From assembly GCF_003860405.1 (NCBI RefSeq), contig NZ_CP034170.1, positions 1,302,001-1,366,000 of the forward strand: a stretch of DNA of 64,000 bases, in the 5' to 3' direction. This document shows, in pieces, positions 37,323 through 47,707 of the stretch. Below the pieces are notes generated by a model that was not told where the DNA came from, searched no databases, and worked only from the letters and a program-made list of their open reading frames with translations. Within the stretch, counting starts at the first letter, position 1, and each line of letters begins with the position of its first letter. A program made the translations under genes and the position numbers. Origin of the DNA: Nakamurella antarctica. Its GTDB lineage: Bacteria; Actinomycetota; Actinomycetes; Mycobacteriales; Nakamurellaceae.

Positions 37323-37353
37323 GCGCGCGCGGGGTAGGCCCACCCGCGCACGC
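37323..37353. terminator. GC-rich hairpin between rarA and the GH13 gene
   Basis: An 11-base arm at 37323-37333 pairs, with one mismatch, with 37343-37353. It lies in a 186-base gap between two convergent genes but lacks a U-run. Confidence 0.4.
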
Positions 37354-37495
37354 GGTGCCTGAACTGCGAGTGGGCCGAATATTTCACCCACCTGCGCAGC
37401 TCAGGCCGCTGAACACCTCGCCGCACGCCGGGCTTGCGGAAACCTCTGCCGATTCCGTAGTCCCACGACGCGAAACCACATCAACCACCGCCAGC

Positions 37496-39304
37496 TCAGA
37501 TCAGCCAGACCGACGCATTGGGCGGCAGCATTCGAGCATCCAGTTCGGCCTCGGTGAAGGCGCCGGAGGCGAGAAGCACTGTGCCCAGTGGCATTTCGAC
37601 GCTGGCAGCGCCCATATTGCACATCACCGTGAGGGGGCCATTGCGGAAAGCGACGACGTCATCGGAACTGGGGCTGAGCCAGCTCAGCTGACCGGAGCCA
37701 ACCCCGTATTCCCGGCGCAGCCGAAGTGCGCTGCGGTAGAGCTCCAGGGTGGACCCGGGGTCGCCAACCTGTCGGTCTCTGGCCAACATCGCGAAAGATT
37801 CAGGCTGGGGCAACCAGGTCTGGTCGGAAGGGCCGAAACCGTAAGCGGGCTCCGCAGACTCCCACGGCAGCGGTACCCGGCAGCCGTCGCGCCCCAGTTC
37901 CACGCCGTGGGTGCGGAAAAATGTGGGATCCTGGCGCACCACATCGGGCATAAAGGTGTGCTCCGGTAGGCCGAGCTCCTCTCCTTGGAACAGATAGGCC
38001 GAGCCCGGCAGCGCAAGCATCACCATGGTTGCAGCGCGTGCCCGAGCAAGGCCCAGCTCGGCGTCCGGTTGGACGTCGTTAGCGCCGATGCCGTTGGGAC
38101 GTTTGCCTTGGTTCGGGAGACCGAATCGCGAAGGGTGCCGTACAACGTCATGATTGGAAAGTACCCACGTGGTGGGTGCTCCGACTGCCGCGTTTGCTGC
38201 AGTGGTGGCGGTGATGACAGAACGCAGCGCTGTTCCACTCCAGGGTGTTTCGAGGTAATCGAAGTTGAATGCCTGATGCATTTCGTCTGGCCGAACGTAC
38301 ATCGCGAGGCGTTCTGCGGGCTGAACCCATGCTTCTGCGACCAGAATTCGTGCCGGCTGGTAGGTGTTGAGTAAGGCGCGCCATTCGCGATAGATCGGGT
38401 GCACCTCGTCTTGGTCCCACATGGGCGATCGCGCTTCGGTGACCAGGGTGTGCGGGATCGCATCCGGTGCAGTGTCTGGCTGAAGCCCACTGAGCACCCC
38501 CAACTCGCCGGGTACCGAGTCGGGTAGCCCTGGAGCCTTCATCAAAGAGTTGGCCACGTCCACCCGGAATCCGTCGACACCGCGGTCGAGCCAGAATCTC
38601 AGGACGGAGAGGAACTCCTCGCGTACCAACGGATTGTTCCAGTTGAAATCGGGCTGACGAACGTCGAAGAAGTGCAGATACCACTGGCCCGGCGTGCCAT
38701 CCGGATTGGTGGTGCGCTCCCATGCGCCGCCGCCGAATACGGACTTCCAATTGTTGGGCGGTTCGTCGCCGTTCGGCCCCCTGCCATCAACGAAGTGGTA
38801 GAGGTCCCGCTCTGGGCTACCCGCGGGTGCGGCCAGCGCGGCTTGGAACCATACATGGTCGTCGGAAGAGTGATTAGGAACTAGGTCGACGATGACCTTC
38901 AGGCCCAGGTCGTGCGCCGTGGCCAGTAGTCGATCAAAATCCTCGAGGTCGCCAAAGATCGGGTCGACCGCTCGGAAGTCTGCAACGTCGTAGCCTGCAT
39001 CGGCCTGGGGGGATGTGTAAAACGGCGAGAGCCAAATTGCGTCGACGCCCAGATCAGCAATGGCCGCCAGACGGGAGGTAATTCCAGGAAGGTCGCCAAT
39101 ACCGTCGCCGTTGGAATCTGCAAAGGAGCGCGGATAAATCTGGTACACCACGGCTTCTCGCCGCCAATCGCCCCATTCGGCGGGGGTGACATCAGCCGGA
39201 TCCAGCGGTGTCAGCACGTCCACGCTCGCTTCGATCGCATCGGCCTGGTCAATGGTTGCATCTTCGTTGGGCTCTTCTGCAACGTCAACGGTGGGGACTG
39301 TCAT
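37496..39304 (-). CDS. GH13 alpha-glucosidase (oligo-1,6-glucosidase family)
   Basis: 602 aa. A 45-residue polar leader precedes the TIM barrel: WWRREAVVYQIYPRSF-like start, DLVPNHSS (region I), GFRVDVAN with the nucleophile Asp (II), LVAEAW with the acid/base Glu (III) and LSNHDVVRHP (IV). It should release glucose from alpha-glucosides in the cytoplasm; there is no signal peptide. CAGGAG stands ten bases upstream of the ATG. The leader is Glu/Asp-rich and unusual. The exact linkage specificity is not certain; trehalose synthase-type enzymes look related. Confidence 0.9.
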   Translation of the reverse strand: MTVPTVDVAEEPNEDATIDQADAIEASVDVLTPLDPADVTPAEWGDWRREAVVYQIYPRSFADSNGDGIGDLPGITSRLAAIADLGVDAIWLSPFYTSPQADAGYDVADFRAVDPIFGDLEDFDRLLATAHDLGLKVIVDLVPNHSSDDHVWFQAALAAPAGSPERDLYHFVDGRGPNGDEPPNNWKSVFGGGAWERTTNPDGTPGQWYLHFFDVRQPDFNWNNPLVREEFLSVLRFWLDRGVDGFRVDVANSLMKAPGLPDSVPGELGVLSGLQPDTAPDAIPHTLVTEARSPMWDQDEVHPIYREWRALLNTYQPARILVAEAWVQPAERLAMYVRPDEMHQAFNFDYLETPWSGTALRSVITATTAANAAVGAPTTWVLSNHDVVRHPSRFGLPNQGKRPNGIGANDVQPDAELGLARARAATMVMLALPGSAYLFQGEELGLPEHTFMPDVVRQDPTFFRTHGVELGRDGCRVPLPWESAEPAYGFGPSDQTWLPQPESFAMLARDRQVGDPGSTLELYRSALRLRREYGVGSGQLSWLSPSSDDVVAFRNGPLTVMCNMGAASVEMPLGTVLLASGAFTEAELDARMLPPNASVWLI

Positions 39305-39425
39305 CGGTGATGGCTCCTGTCATCAGGGGGCCGGAACAGCCCATGGACGGCGCATTGATACAAGTTCACTGCCGGTGCTTATCGTACGGGGGAGTCTTCG
39401 ACCGCTTCTGGCACCATCGCAGATT

Positions 39426-39986
39426 ATGGACGAATCAGTAATGCTGCGGCTTATGCCGCTTTCCGAGGCCACGTGGCTGTTAGCGGGTGGCCGGCCACAG
39501 GACGGAAGCTGGCACCCCGAATATCCGCTGGACGGCGACCAACGAGCATGCGGCGGGTATGTAGACCGTGCCACCAAAGACCGTGCCACCAAAGACCGTG
39601 CCACCAAAGACCGTGCCACCGAAGACCCCTCCGCTGCGCACCCCTTCGGCTACTACCAAGTGCTCAGGAACGGCGTGGTGATCGGGGGCGCTGGCTTCCA
39701 CAGCCCGCCCGCTTCGGGAGTCGTGGAGATTGGCTACGGCATCGTTCCTGCTGAACGCGGCCGGGGTAGTGCAACCGCCGCGCTCCGGATGCTGCTGGCA
39801 ATCGCGACCGAGGCCAACGCTGACCCCCACGCTGTGGCCGGAGTCGAGTTGGTAATCGGGTCTGCAGACCACGGAAACGAGGCATCCCAGCGGGTAATGC
39901 TGGCGGCAGGCATGCGCTGCGACGGTCCGGGTACCGATGAGATGGGTGAAGCTATTGTCCGGTTTTCCTGGGACGTGCCGGTCTAG
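39426..39986 (+). CDS. GNAT-family N-acetyltransferase with internal repeat
   Basis: 186 aa from the ATG at 39426. It follows the RimJ-type pattern: MLRLMPLSEAT, GYYQVLRNGVVIGGAGFHSPP, VEIGYGIVPAERGRGSATAAL (acetyl-CoA loop) and NEASQRVMLAAGM. A 15-base tandem repeat inserts DRATK units near residues 46-66, ahead of the central strands. The substrate is unknown. Starts codon-close to the divergent GH13 gene. Confidence 0.82.
   Translation: MDESVMLRLMPLSEATWLLAGGRPQDGSWHPEYPLDGDQRACGGYVDRATKDRATKDRATKDRATEDPSAAHPFGYYQVLRNGVVIGGAGFHSPPASGVVEIGYGIVPAERGRGSATAALRMLLAIATEANADPHAVAGVELVIGSADHGNEASQRVMLAAGMRCDGPGTDEMGEAIVRFSWDVPV
39564..39623 (+). repeat. 15-bp tandem repeat, four copies, in the acetyltransferase gene
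   Basis: GACCGTGCCACCAAA is repeated at 39564, 39579, 39594 and 39609 (last copy ends GAA). It encodes DRATK three times and DRATE, and keeps the frame; copy number could change by slippage. Confidence 0.95.
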
Positions 39987-40086
39987 CCTGGCGAAAGCCA
40001 TCACCGAACACCAAAGCGTGGCGCAGAGCCGGGTAACCTAAGCCGGGGCGGATTTCCCGCTCGTCTGTCGGAGGTATGAAAAAAAA

Positions 40087-40485
40087 ATGACTGTGGCCGA
40101 GATCATTCTTGCCGTAGCAGCAGCGGCATTCTTGGTGTTGGTGTTGTTTGCCGTCATCACGCTGAGCAAACTCGGCAGGACCTTGGACGTTGCTCGCACC
40201 ACGATGGAATCCACCCAGCACGATGCGAGCCCCGTCATCCGGAAAGCGGATACGACGCTGGCACTTCTCAACACGAACCTGTCCAACATTGCCGGCGTCA
40301 CGGGCGCTGCTCGCTCCGTAACGACCAACGTGTCCGGGCTTGTTAGCGTGGCTGCTGCCACGCTGGGCGGGCCCGTAGTGAAGACCGCAGCATTCACCTA
40401 CGGAGTGCGGAAAGCTTTGGCAGCTCGCGGAGCCGCAAAGTCGGCGACTAATGCGCGGAGCCGTTCGAAGGGACGCAACAGATGA
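40087..40485 (+). CDS. DUF948 membrane protein
   Basis: 132 aa. One N-terminal membrane helix (residues 4-27) followed by a helical, coiled-coil-like segment with VARTTMESTQHDASPVIRKADTTLALLNTNL, then a basic tail. GGAGG lies 14 bases before the ATG, behind an A-run of nine. DUF948 genes regularly sit just before alaS in actinobacteria. Role unknown. Confidence 0.88.
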   Translation: MTVAEIILAVAAAAFLVLVLFAVITLSKLGRTLDVARTTMESTQHDASPVIRKADTTLALLNTNLSNIAGVTGAARSVTTNVSGLVSVAAATLGGPVVKTAAFTYGVRKALAARGAAKSATNARSRSKGRNR

Positions 40486-40808
40486 GAAGGTCCTTCTACA
40501 TCGCAGTGGGGGCCGCCCTCGGCGTCGCAGCAACCAGGCGCACTCAGCGTGCGAAACACCAACTGCAGGCTGCTTTGACGCCGCGCTCCGTGGCGGGGGA
40601 AATCGCCGACGCGATCGCGGAGTTCGGTAATGCCGTGGGGGGCTTTGCGGCCGACGTCCGAGCCGGAATGCACGAGCGAGAAGCGCAGTTCGTGGCCGTC
40701 GTCGATGATTTCAGCGGGGCTGTGGTGATGTCGCCGCCAGAGCTTGCCGCACCCGACATACGGTCACTCCCCGCCGGGCAGGCCAGCACGGATCGCAGGC
40801 GCATGTAG
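40482..40808 (+). CDS. DUF6167-like small protein
   Basis: 108 aa, overlapping the DUF948 stop (ATGA). N-terminal short hydrophobic segment with a [20 protein letters not shown] start, then helices ([32 protein letters not shown]). It is the constant companion of the DUF948 gene before alaS. Function unknown. Confidence 0.8.
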   Translation: MRRSFYIAVGAALGVAATRRTQRAKHQLQAALTPRSVAGEIADAIAEFGNAVGGFAADVRAGMHEREAQFVAVVDDFSGAVVMSPPELAAPDIRSLPAGQASTDRRRM

Positions 40809-40870
40809 CGAGGGGGTCCGATACTCGCCCACGCCAACACCTCTCAGGTTCTCTCACGTCAAGGAATTTC

Positions 40871-43543
40871 ATGAAGACAGTCGAAATCCGCCAGCGGTTC
40901 TTGGATTACTTTGCTCGCACCGGGCACACGGTGGTGCCGTCAGCTTCGCTCATTAGCCAAGACCCGACCGTCTTGTTCACGATCGCCGGCATGGCCCCGT
41001 TCAAGCCTTACTTCTTGGGACAACAGACACCGCCTTACACGCGCGCCACGAGCGTCCAAAAGTGTGTTCGGACATCGGATATCGACAATGTCGGTATCAC
41101 TACGCGGCACAACACCTTCTTCCAGATGGCGGGTAATTTCTCGTTCGGCGACTACTTCAAAGAGGGCGCCATCACGCATGCGTGGGCGCTGCTCACATCG
41201 TCGATCGAGGACGGTGGTTTTGCGCTGGACAAGGATCGTCTCTGGGTGACTGTCTATGAGACAGATGACGAAGCCATCGAACTGTGGCACCGGATTGCCG
41301 GGCTGCCACTGGAGCGCATCCAGAAGATGGGGATGGCGGACAACTTCTGGTCCATGGGCGTCCCCGGGCCTTGCGGTCCGTGTTCAGAGATCTATTACGA
41401 CCGCGGCCCCGCTTTCGGTAAAGAAGGCGGCCCGGTTGCTGACGAGAATCGCTACCTCGAGGTGTGGAACCTCGTTTTTATGCAGGATATTCGTGGCGAG
41501 GGCGGCGACAAGGGGGCGTTCCCGATCCTGGGGCCGCTACCGCAGCAAAACATCGATACCGGGTTGGGCGTGGAGCGGCTCGCGTTCCTGCTGCAAGAAG
41601 TCGAGAACGTCTACGAAACCGACCTACTTCGCCCGCTTATCAGCACCGCGGAAGCATTGTCCGGCAAGGTCTATGGCGCTGAGGGCGGCAAGACCGACGA
41701 TGTTCGCTTTCGCGTAATTGCCGACCACATTCGCTCCGGCACACTGCTCATCGCCGACGGCGTTGGCCCGGGTAACGAGGGGCGCGGGTACGTGCTTCGT
41801 CGGCTGCTCCGACGCACAATCCGCTCGGCACGACTGCTGGGCGTGACCGAGCCCGTGATGCCCGCCCTCGTCGCTCAAGTGCGAGACCTTATGACGCCGC
41901 TCTACCCGGAGCTGACCTCGGATTTTGCCAGGATCGAACGGGTCGCCGTCGCCGAAGAGGTGGCCTTCCTCAAGACGTTGGAGACTGGGTCGAAGCTGTT
42001 CGGCACGGCGGCGTCAGACACTAGAGATTCGGGCAGCACGGTAGTGCCCGGCGACACGGCGTTTGCGCTGCACGACACCTATGGATTCCCGATCGACCTC
42101 ACACTTGAGATGGCCGAGGAATCAGGACTTACCGTGGATACGGCCGGCTTCATCCGCCTGATGGACGAGCAAAAGCAGCGGGCCCGCGCCGATGCCAAGG
42201 CACGCAAGGGCGGTTTCGCCGACCAATCCGTCTACCGCGAACTGCTCGAGGCGGGAGCAACGGAGTTCACCGGCTATGACGAGCTCAACTCTGAAGCGGC
42301 CGTGCGCGGCGTCATTAGCCAGGGTCAGCGCATCCCCGTGGCGCGCGTCGGCGACATCGTAGAAGTGGTTCTGGACCGCACCAGCCTGTACGCCGAAGCC
42401 GGCGGGCAGGATTCGGACTCGGGGTCAATCCTGGGAGCCGGCATGTCAGCGGAAGTGCTTGATGTGCAGAAGATCTCCCGGAAACTCTGGGTACACCAGG
42501 TGCGCATTACCGAGGGCGAGTTAGCAGAAGGCGACGCTGTCCTGACCCAGGTCGACCCCGCGGCAAGGGCCAGGTCCAACCAGGCCCATACCGGTACCCA
42601 TTTAGTCAACGCCGCTCTGCGCGAGTTGCTTGGTCCGGACGCTTTGCAGGCTGGCTCCTACAACAAGCCCGGTTATCTGCGTCTGGACTTCTCGTGGTCG
42701 GGGTCGCTTTCTGCGGGCGCAGCCTCCGAGATCGAGGAAGTGGCCAACAGAGCGATCCGTTCTGACCTGGCGGTCTCGACAAGCCTGTCCACCGTGGCTC
42801 AGGCCAAGGCTCGCGGGGCGGTGGCACTCTTCGGGGAGGTGTACGGCGACGAGGTGCGGGTGGTGGAGATCGGCGGTCCGTGGTCGCTCGAACTGTGCGG
42901 TGGCACCCACGTGCAGCATTCGTCGCAAATCGGCACACTCGTCCTGCTCGGCGAATCCAGCGTCGGGTCGGGGGTGCGGCGCATCGAGTCCTACGTCGGC
43001 TACGAAGCATTCCAGCACCTGGCTACCGAGCGGGCGCTGGTGGAAAACCTCTCAGGGATGCTGAAGGTCCCCTCCAAGGAACTGCCTGGCCGCGTTTCCG
43101 GCCTCGTCGAACGTCTGCGCTTGGCGGAGAAGGAACTCGCGGGCTTGAAGTCGGCCGCGGTGCTTTCCTCCGCCCAAGGACTCATTGACGGAGCGGAGCA
43201 GGTAGGTGACACCGCCGTCATTTCGGAGCTGCTGCCAGCCGGCATCAGCGCTGCGGATTTGCGCACACTCGCAACCGATATCCGTAGCCGCCTCGGCAGC
43301 CGGGTGGGTGTGGTTGCACTGTTCGCCATCGTCGATGACGCGGTCTCGTTCGTGGTCGCCTTAACCCCCGCCGCAGTGAGCGCGGGTAAAAACGCCGGCG
43401 CCTTGGTCACGTCGTTCCTCCCCTCGATCCAGGGTCGCGGCGGTGGCAAGGCCGAAATGGCGCAGGGCGGCGGGACCAATCCGGCGGGCGTGACCGACGC
43501 CCGCGCAGCCCTCCGCTCGGCCATCAGCGGGGCGGCTGGGTGA
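40871..43543 (+). CDS. alaS: Alanyl-tRNA synthetase
   Basis: 890 aa, full length. Class II core at the N-terminus ([43 protein letters not shown]), an editing domain with the zinc ligands HTGTH (near 576) and CGGTH (near 676), and the DHHA1 C-terminal domain with [20 protein letters not shown] precedes the ATG. Followed by ruvX with a GTGA overlap. Confidence 0.97.
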   Translation: MKTVEIRQRFLDYFARTGHTVVPSASLISQDPTVLFTIAGMAPFKPYFLGQQTPPYTRATSVQKCVRTSDIDNVGITTRHNTFFQMAGNFSFGDYFKEGAITHAWALLTSSIEDGGFALDKDRLWVTVYETDDEAIELWHRIAGLPLERIQKMGMADNFWSMGVPGPCGPCSEIYYDRGPAFGKEGGPVADENRYLEVWNLVFMQDIRGEGGDKGAFPILGPLPQQNIDTGLGVERLAFLLQEVENVYETDLLRPLISTAEALSGKVYGAEGGKTDDVRFRVIADHIRSGTLLIADGVGPGNEGRGYVLRRLLRRTIRSARLLGVTEPVMPALVAQVRDLMTPLYPELTSDFARIERVAVAEEVAFLKTLETGSKLFGTAASDTRDSGSTVVPGDTAFALHDTYGFPIDLTLEMAEESGLTVDTAGFIRLMDEQKQRARADAKARKGGFADQSVYRELLEAGATEFTGYDELNSEAAVRGVISQGQRIPVARVGDIVEVVLDRTSLYAEAGGQDSDSGSILGAGMSAEVLDVQKISRKLWVHQVRITEGELAEGDAVLTQVDPAARARSNQAHTGTHLVNAALRELLGPDALQAGSYNKPGYLRLDFSWSGSLSAGAASEIEEVANRAIRSDLAVSTSLSTVAQAKARGAVALFGEVYGDEVRVVEIGGPWSLELCGGTHVQHSSQIGTLVLLGESSVGSGVRRIESYVGYEAFQHLATERALVENLSGMLKVPSKELPGRVSGLVERLRLAEKELAGLKSAAVLSSAQGLIDGAEQVGDTAVISELLPAGISAADLRTLATDIRSRLGSRVGVVALFAIVDDAVSFVVALTPAAVSAGKNAGALVTSFLPSIQGRGGGKAEMAQGGGTNPAGVTDARAALRSAISGAAG

Positions 43544-44064
43544 CGTCCACTCCTGCTGAACCCCAGCACGCCCCTACCGACCACTCGCGCGCGGTGAGTT
43601 CGGCCGCAACGAACACGGCTGCGGTCGGTGTGCGTCTTGGCGTTGACGTCGGCACCGTTCGGGTGGGGGTTGCGATCAGTGACCCGCACTCAATTCTGGC
43701 TACCCCCTTGCAAACGCTCGCAAGAGATGCCAAGTCGGGCAAGGACCAGCTCCTATTGGTGGAGCTGATCGCCGAACACCGCGTCGTGGAGGTAGTGGTG
43801 GGGCTGCCACGATCGCTGTCCGGGCGCGAAGGCCCAGCAGCAGAAGCGGCGCGGGCTTACGGGAGTGCACTCGGTAAGCGGATCGCTCCCATTCCGGTGC
43901 GGTACGTCGATGAGCGATTAACGTCGGTGACGGCCGAGAGGATGCTGCGCGAGAGCGGCGTCAAATCTCGATCACGACGTGCGGTGGTAGACCAAGTGGC
44001 CGCAGTGCAGATCTTGCAGACCTATTTGGACACGGCAGCGCGAGAGCGTGGGGTGTCCCCTTGA
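43540..44064 (+). CDS. ruvX: Holliday junction resolvase-like/pre-16S rRNA nuclease (YqgF)
   Basis: 174 aa. RNase H-like fold: [15 protein letters not shown] at about 32-46 with the first catalytic Asp, [14 protein letters not shown], and [15 protein letters not shown]. Family members mature the 5' end of 16S rRNA. GTG start overlapping alaS. The N-terminal 30 residues are extra relative to short homologues. Confidence 0.93.
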   Translation: MTSTPAEPQHAPTDHSRAVSSAATNTAAVGVRLGVDVGTVRVGVAISDPHSILATPLQTLARDAKSGKDQLLLVELIAEHRVVEVVVGLPRSLSGREGPAAEAARAYGSALGKRIAPIPVRYVDERLTSVTAERMLRESGVKSRSRRAVVDQVAAVQILQTYLDTAARERGVSP

Positions 44065-45404
44065 ACGACAATCTCAATATCTTCGGGTCCCGAGATGACG
44101 GCTCGGAGGAAGTGGACGTCGACGAGCTCCGCCGCAGATTAAAAGAGAACCCGACCGCCAGTCACGTGCTGCCCGGCAATCGAGCCCAGCGCAGCCGCGT
44201 GCAGCGGCAGGGTCGGGACGCGGCGAAGAAGCGTCGTCGACGTCGCCTGCGCGCTTCGTTGGTGGCATTAGTGGTTCTCGGACTCATCGGCGCTGGCGCC
44301 GCGCTGCTCGTGCGCAGCTTGTCCAGCAAGACTGAAGTGGCGCCGAATTATGCCGGTAGCGGCACCACCGAGACGATCATCAGAGTGCGTCAAGGCGACG
44401 GCGCTGGCGACATCGCCAAGACGCTCGTGGACGCTGGCGTCATCAAATCGGCTGCCGCTTATGTAAGCGCCGCCGATGGCAATACCGACCTGACGCGGAT
44501 CCAGGGTGGCTATTACAAACTGAAGCAGCAGTCTGGTGTTGACGAAACCATTGCGGCTCTGCTGAATCCCGACAGCCGCGTGGGCCAGGTTGACTTGACC
44601 CCGGGTGTGGCGCTGGCCGACTTTGAGGTACCTGCCAACACGACCACCGGCGCAGCGGCAACTGTGATTCCTGGTTACATCAGCCAACTCACCAAGGCCG
44701 CGTGCGTGCCGCTCAACGGCGATTCCCAGTGTTTCACCGCCGACCAATTGTGGGAGGTGGCCAAAACTGCTGATCTGGGGCCCAAAGGTTTAGGTTTGGT
44801 CGATTGGGCTGTGGCGGATGTGACCGCGGCCCCGGATCAGAAAAGGCGTTTGGAGGGCATGATCTTGCCCGGTACTTACAACGTTCCACCGGGTACCGAC
44901 GCGCTGGCAGTGCTGCGGTCCGTCATTACAGAATCAGCTGTGGAGTGGTCGACTACGAATATCAAGGCGAAAGCTGTCCAGCAGGGCCACACCACCTACG
45001 AAATGGCCATCATTGCCTCCATTGTAGAAAAGGAGGCGAAAGCTTCTCAGATGCCCAAGGTTGCGAGCGTCATCGATAACAGGCTGTCGCAGACGCCCCC
45101 GATGAAGCTCCAGATGGACTCCACCGTGAACTACTGGCTGAGTCGAGCAAAAATCAGCACCACCAGCGGCTCCCGTCTGGACCCCACGAACCTGTACAGC
45201 ACCTACGCGATCGACGGTTTACCCCCGACCCCCATTAGCGCGCCGGGGCCGGACGCTATCGCGGCGACGCTCTCGCCCGCTGCGGGTAGCTGGCTGTTCT
45301 TCGTCGCAGTCGACCTCCAGGGCAATTCTTGCTTCAGCGTGACGCTTGATGAACAGAACGAGTGCATCAAAAAAGCCAGGGCTGCTGGTGTTTTCGACGG
45401 CTGA
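44061..45404 (+). CDS. mltG: Endolytic transglycosylase MltG
   Basis: 447 aa. A cytoplasmic basic N-terminus (about 1-65), one membrane helix (about 66-88), a LysM-like domain (IRVRQGDGAGDIAKTL) and the YceG catalytic domain with the glutamate in MAIIASIVEKEAK and the YNTY-like YSTYAIDGLPPTPISAPG. It cuts new glycan strands at the membrane and sets their length. Overlaps ruvX by 4 bases (start TTG). Confidence 0.93.
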   Translation: MNDNLNIFGSRDDGSEEVDVDELRRRLKENPTASHVLPGNRAQRSRVQRQGRDAAKKRRRRRLRASLVALVVLGLIGAGAALLVRSLSSKTEVAPNYAGSGTTETIIRVRQGDGAGDIAKTLVDAGVIKSAAAYVSAADGNTDLTRIQGGYYKLKQQSGVDETIAALLNPDSRVGQVDLTPGVALADFEVPANTTTGAAATVIPGYISQLTKAACVPLNGDSQCFTADQLWEVAKTADLGPKGLGLVDWAVADVTAAPDQKRRLEGMILPGTYNVPPGTDALAVLRSVITESAVEWSTTNIKAKAVQQGHTTYEMAIIASIVEKEAKASQMPKVASVIDNRLSQTPPMKLQMDSTVNYWLSRAKISTTSGSRLDPTNLYSTYAIDGLPPTPISAPGPDAIAATLSPAAGSWLFFVAVDLQGNSCFSVTLDEQNECIKKARAAGVFDG

Positions 45405-46236
45405 CCCGCTATCTGCTCGACGGGCCGGAGTTCTGGGGTTGCCCATTGCGCATTCACTCTCCCCTGTGATGCACCGAGCCGGCTACGCCGCTCTTGGCCT
45501 GAATTGGCGGTATGACGCCATCGAGTGCGACGCCGCGGCTCTCCCGGCGTTGGTGCAAGGCTGGGGCGCGGAATGGGCCGGGGTCAGTGTGACGATGCCG
45601 GGTAAGGCGGCCGCGGCGCAGATGGCGGACCAGAAAAGCGCGCGCGTGCAGCTGCTGGGGGTGGCGAACACCCTGGTCCGCACGGACCACGGATGGCTGG
45701 CCGAGAACACCGATGTGGACGGCGTTGTCGGCGCATTGCGGGCCGCTGGCGTGACGGCGCCGCATCGCGTACTGCTGATCGGTGGCGGTGGGACTGCCCT
45801 AGCAGCGGTCGCCGGACTGCACGAGCTCGGAGTAGCTGAACTCCTGGTGGCCGGCCGCCGGGTCGAAAGCACCCAACAGGCACTGGCTTTGGCCGCATCC
45901 CTGGGAATGAACGCTGAACACGTGCCGTGGGAGGGGGTGGGCGCGCATGCGCAGGGGCTGGACGTGGTGATGTCCACTGTTCCCGCGGGTGCTGCAGACC
46001 AGTTTGCTGCCGACCTCGCCGCGGTTCCCGCGCTGTTCGATGCTATTTATCATCCGTGGCCCACCCCGTTGGCCGCTGCCGGAGTCTCGGACAGGATCAC
46101 GGTCACTGGTCTGGACATGTTGTTGCATCAGGCTTTTGCCCAGTTTCGATTGATGACGGGACAGGCAGCCCCCCGCCAGCAGATGCGCGAGGCGCTTAAG
46201 AGCGCGGCCGGAGTGCACATTCCGCTTCCGATCTAG
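45388..46236 (+). CDS. aroE: Shikimate dehydrogenase
   Basis: 282 aa from GTG 45388, inside the last codons of mltG. Shikimate binding by HSLSPVMHRAGY and VSVTMPGK (catalytic Lys), cofactor site in LLIGGGGTALAAVAGL, and ENTDVDG. It reduces 3-dehydroshikimate in aromatic amino acid synthesis. The alaS-ruvX-mltG-aroE order equals Rv2555c-Rv2552c. Confidence 0.92.
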   Translation: MFSTADPLSARRAGVLGLPIAHSLSPVMHRAGYAALGLNWRYDAIECDAAALPALVQGWGAEWAGVSVTMPGKAAAAQMADQKSARVQLLGVANTLVRTDHGWLAENTDVDGVVGALRAAGVTAPHRVLLIGGGGTALAAVAGLHELGVAELLVAGRRVESTQQALALAASLGMNAEHVPWEGVGAHAQGLDVVMSTVPAGAADQFAADLAAVPALFDAIYHPWPTPLAAAGVSDRITVTGLDMLLHQAFAQFRLMTGQAAPRQQMREALKSAAGVHIPLPI

Positions 46237-46244
46237 GGGTCCAC

Positions 46245-46934
46245 TTGCCGCTGATTGGCCCCGGGTGGCACGCTGGCGTCGTGATGGGGGAGAACTGGCT
46301 AGTGGCGGGCATCGTGGCTGCGGCGGCGATACCCGCAGGGGTCGGCATTCGCGAGCTACTGCGCCGACTGCGGCGGGGGGCAGTGTTCACTGCCGGGCCC
46401 ATCGAAGCAGCGTGCGCGCTGGTCTGCGGAGGCGCGGCGCTGATCCTGGGCCCATCAGCGTTGTTGCCAGTGACACTGTGGGCGGGTTTGCTCGCCGTTG
46501 CCCTGTCCGCAGTCGATCTCACCCATCACCGCCTGCCGGATGCCATCACGCTGTCCGCATTTCCGATCACCGCGGTGATTCTCGTGGCTACCACCCTCGT
46601 GACCCCGGGGGCTGGTGATCTGGCACGCGCCGGTATCGCTAGCGCGGTAGTGGGTGGTGCCTTTTGTGCGCTGGCGTACGGCTTGCCCGTGGCTATGGGG
46701 CGAGGCGATGCCAAGCTTGCCTTCACCCTCGGCCTGCTACTCGGATATCAGTCCTGGTTGGCTGTAATTTTCGCGATTATGCTCGCGTTTTTGCTAGGCG
46801 CAGTGGTGGGGCTGGCGGGGATGGCTGCCGGCCGGATGACGGCTAAATCCGCATTGCCGTTCGGGCCATTTTTGCTTCTCGGCACTCTCGTAGCGATGGT
46901 GGCCCCGAGCTGGATCCAGACGCTGTTGAGTTAG
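46245..46934 (+). CDS. A24-type prepilin peptidase, core domain only
   Basis: 229 aa with TTG start, or 216 from an ATG at 46284. Six to seven membrane segments. The two catalytic aspartates are in AVDLTHHRLPD and GRGDAKL. It lacks the N-terminal methylase domain of PilD, as is normal for this actinobacterial form after aroE. No pilin genes are in the window. Its end overlaps the convergent HAD gene by 4 bases. Confidence 0.87.
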   Translation: MPLIGPGWHAGVVMGENWLVAGIVAAAAIPAGVGIRELLRRLRRGAVFTAGPIEAACALVCGGAALILGPSALLPVTLWAGLLAVALSAVDLTHHRLPDAITLSAFPITAVILVATTLVTPGAGDLARAGIASAVVGGAFCALAYGLPVAMGRGDAKLAFTLGLLLGYQSWLAVIFAIMLAFLLGAVVGLAGMAAGRMTAKSALPFGPFLLLGTLVAMVAPSWIQTLLS

Positions 46935-47635
46935 GGGGATGGGACAAAATCCGCCCAAGCGCACAGCTCTGGGAGCAGTTCCGCCAGCGATTGCGCTCGC
47001 CAGGTGGGAGTTCCGTCACCGCGCTGATAGCGATCGATGTAGGCCGTCGCACCGCCCGCGTGGTGGGTATCGGACAAGTCAGCCTCCCACCTGTCGCCGA
47101 CTGCCAGCAGCTGATCGGGGCGCGCATTCGGTCCCAGTTGCATCAGCATTTTGGCAATCAGCCCGGGCATCGCCGCTGGCTTGTTCGCGCTCACCAGAAC
47201 TTCGTCCACCAAGGCGCGAAGTCCGATAGCTTCAAGCACTTCGTGGACGCCAGCCGCGGGTGCATTCGTGAGCACCACGATCCGTGAACGGGGTTTGATC
47301 TCGGCAAGGAACTCCGCCATCCCGGCGACCGGTTCGAGAGCAAAAGCGCTGCGCGCCAAATCATGTCGGCTCAGTTGGTAGGCATCCTGGCGGATCGTTT
47401 CGTCCAGCCCGGCGTCCCTAGCCAACAGATGCACAGCGCTGTAGCCGTCATCTGCCTCCGCAATCACCGGCGGTATTTCGCCCGCTCCCTCAAGGAAGGC
47501 CCGCATGCCCGCAATAACCCGTTGACCCGCATCGGGTTCGAGAGCACCCGCCACCCGACGGGCATAGGCTTGGATGGGCAAATCGCCGGTATAGAGGGTT
47601 CCGTCAAAATCCAGCAGCAGCCCCAACATCGTCAT
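46931..47635 (-). CDS. HAD-family hydrolase
   Basis: 234 aa from the ATG at 47635 (GAGGGT upstream); a second ATG follows two codons later. Motif I LLLDFDGTLYTG gives the nucleophile Asp, motif II VVLTNAP, motif III Lys in VSANKPAAMP and motif IV AVGDRWEADLSDTHHAGG. A phosphatase or phosphoglycolate-type enzyme of unknown substrate. Confidence 0.88.
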   Translation of the reverse strand: MTMLGLLLDFDGTLYTGDLPIQAYARRVAGALEPDAGQRVIAGMRAFLEGAGEIPPVIAEADDGYSAVHLLARDAGLDETIRQDAYQLSRHDLARSAFALEPVAGMAEFLAEIKPRSRIVVLTNAPAAGVHEVLEAIGLRALVDEVLVSANKPAAMPGLIAKMLMQLGPNARPDQLLAVGDRWEADLSDTHHAGGATAYIDRYQRGDGTPTWRAQSLAELLPELCAWADFVPSP

Positions 47636-47707
47636 AAAAATACCCTCGCCCCTGTATTCGCCGGTCCTGAAATTCAAAGCCCGGTACGGTCGTCGTAGCA
47701 ATTCGGT

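Noticed and set aside
39564-39623. Repeat array as a regulatory element
   Set aside because: The repeats are in frame inside a well-formed acetyltransferase gene, so they are coding.
40809-40870. T-box leader before alaS
   Set aside because: The 62-base gap is too short and lacks the conserved T-box sequence.
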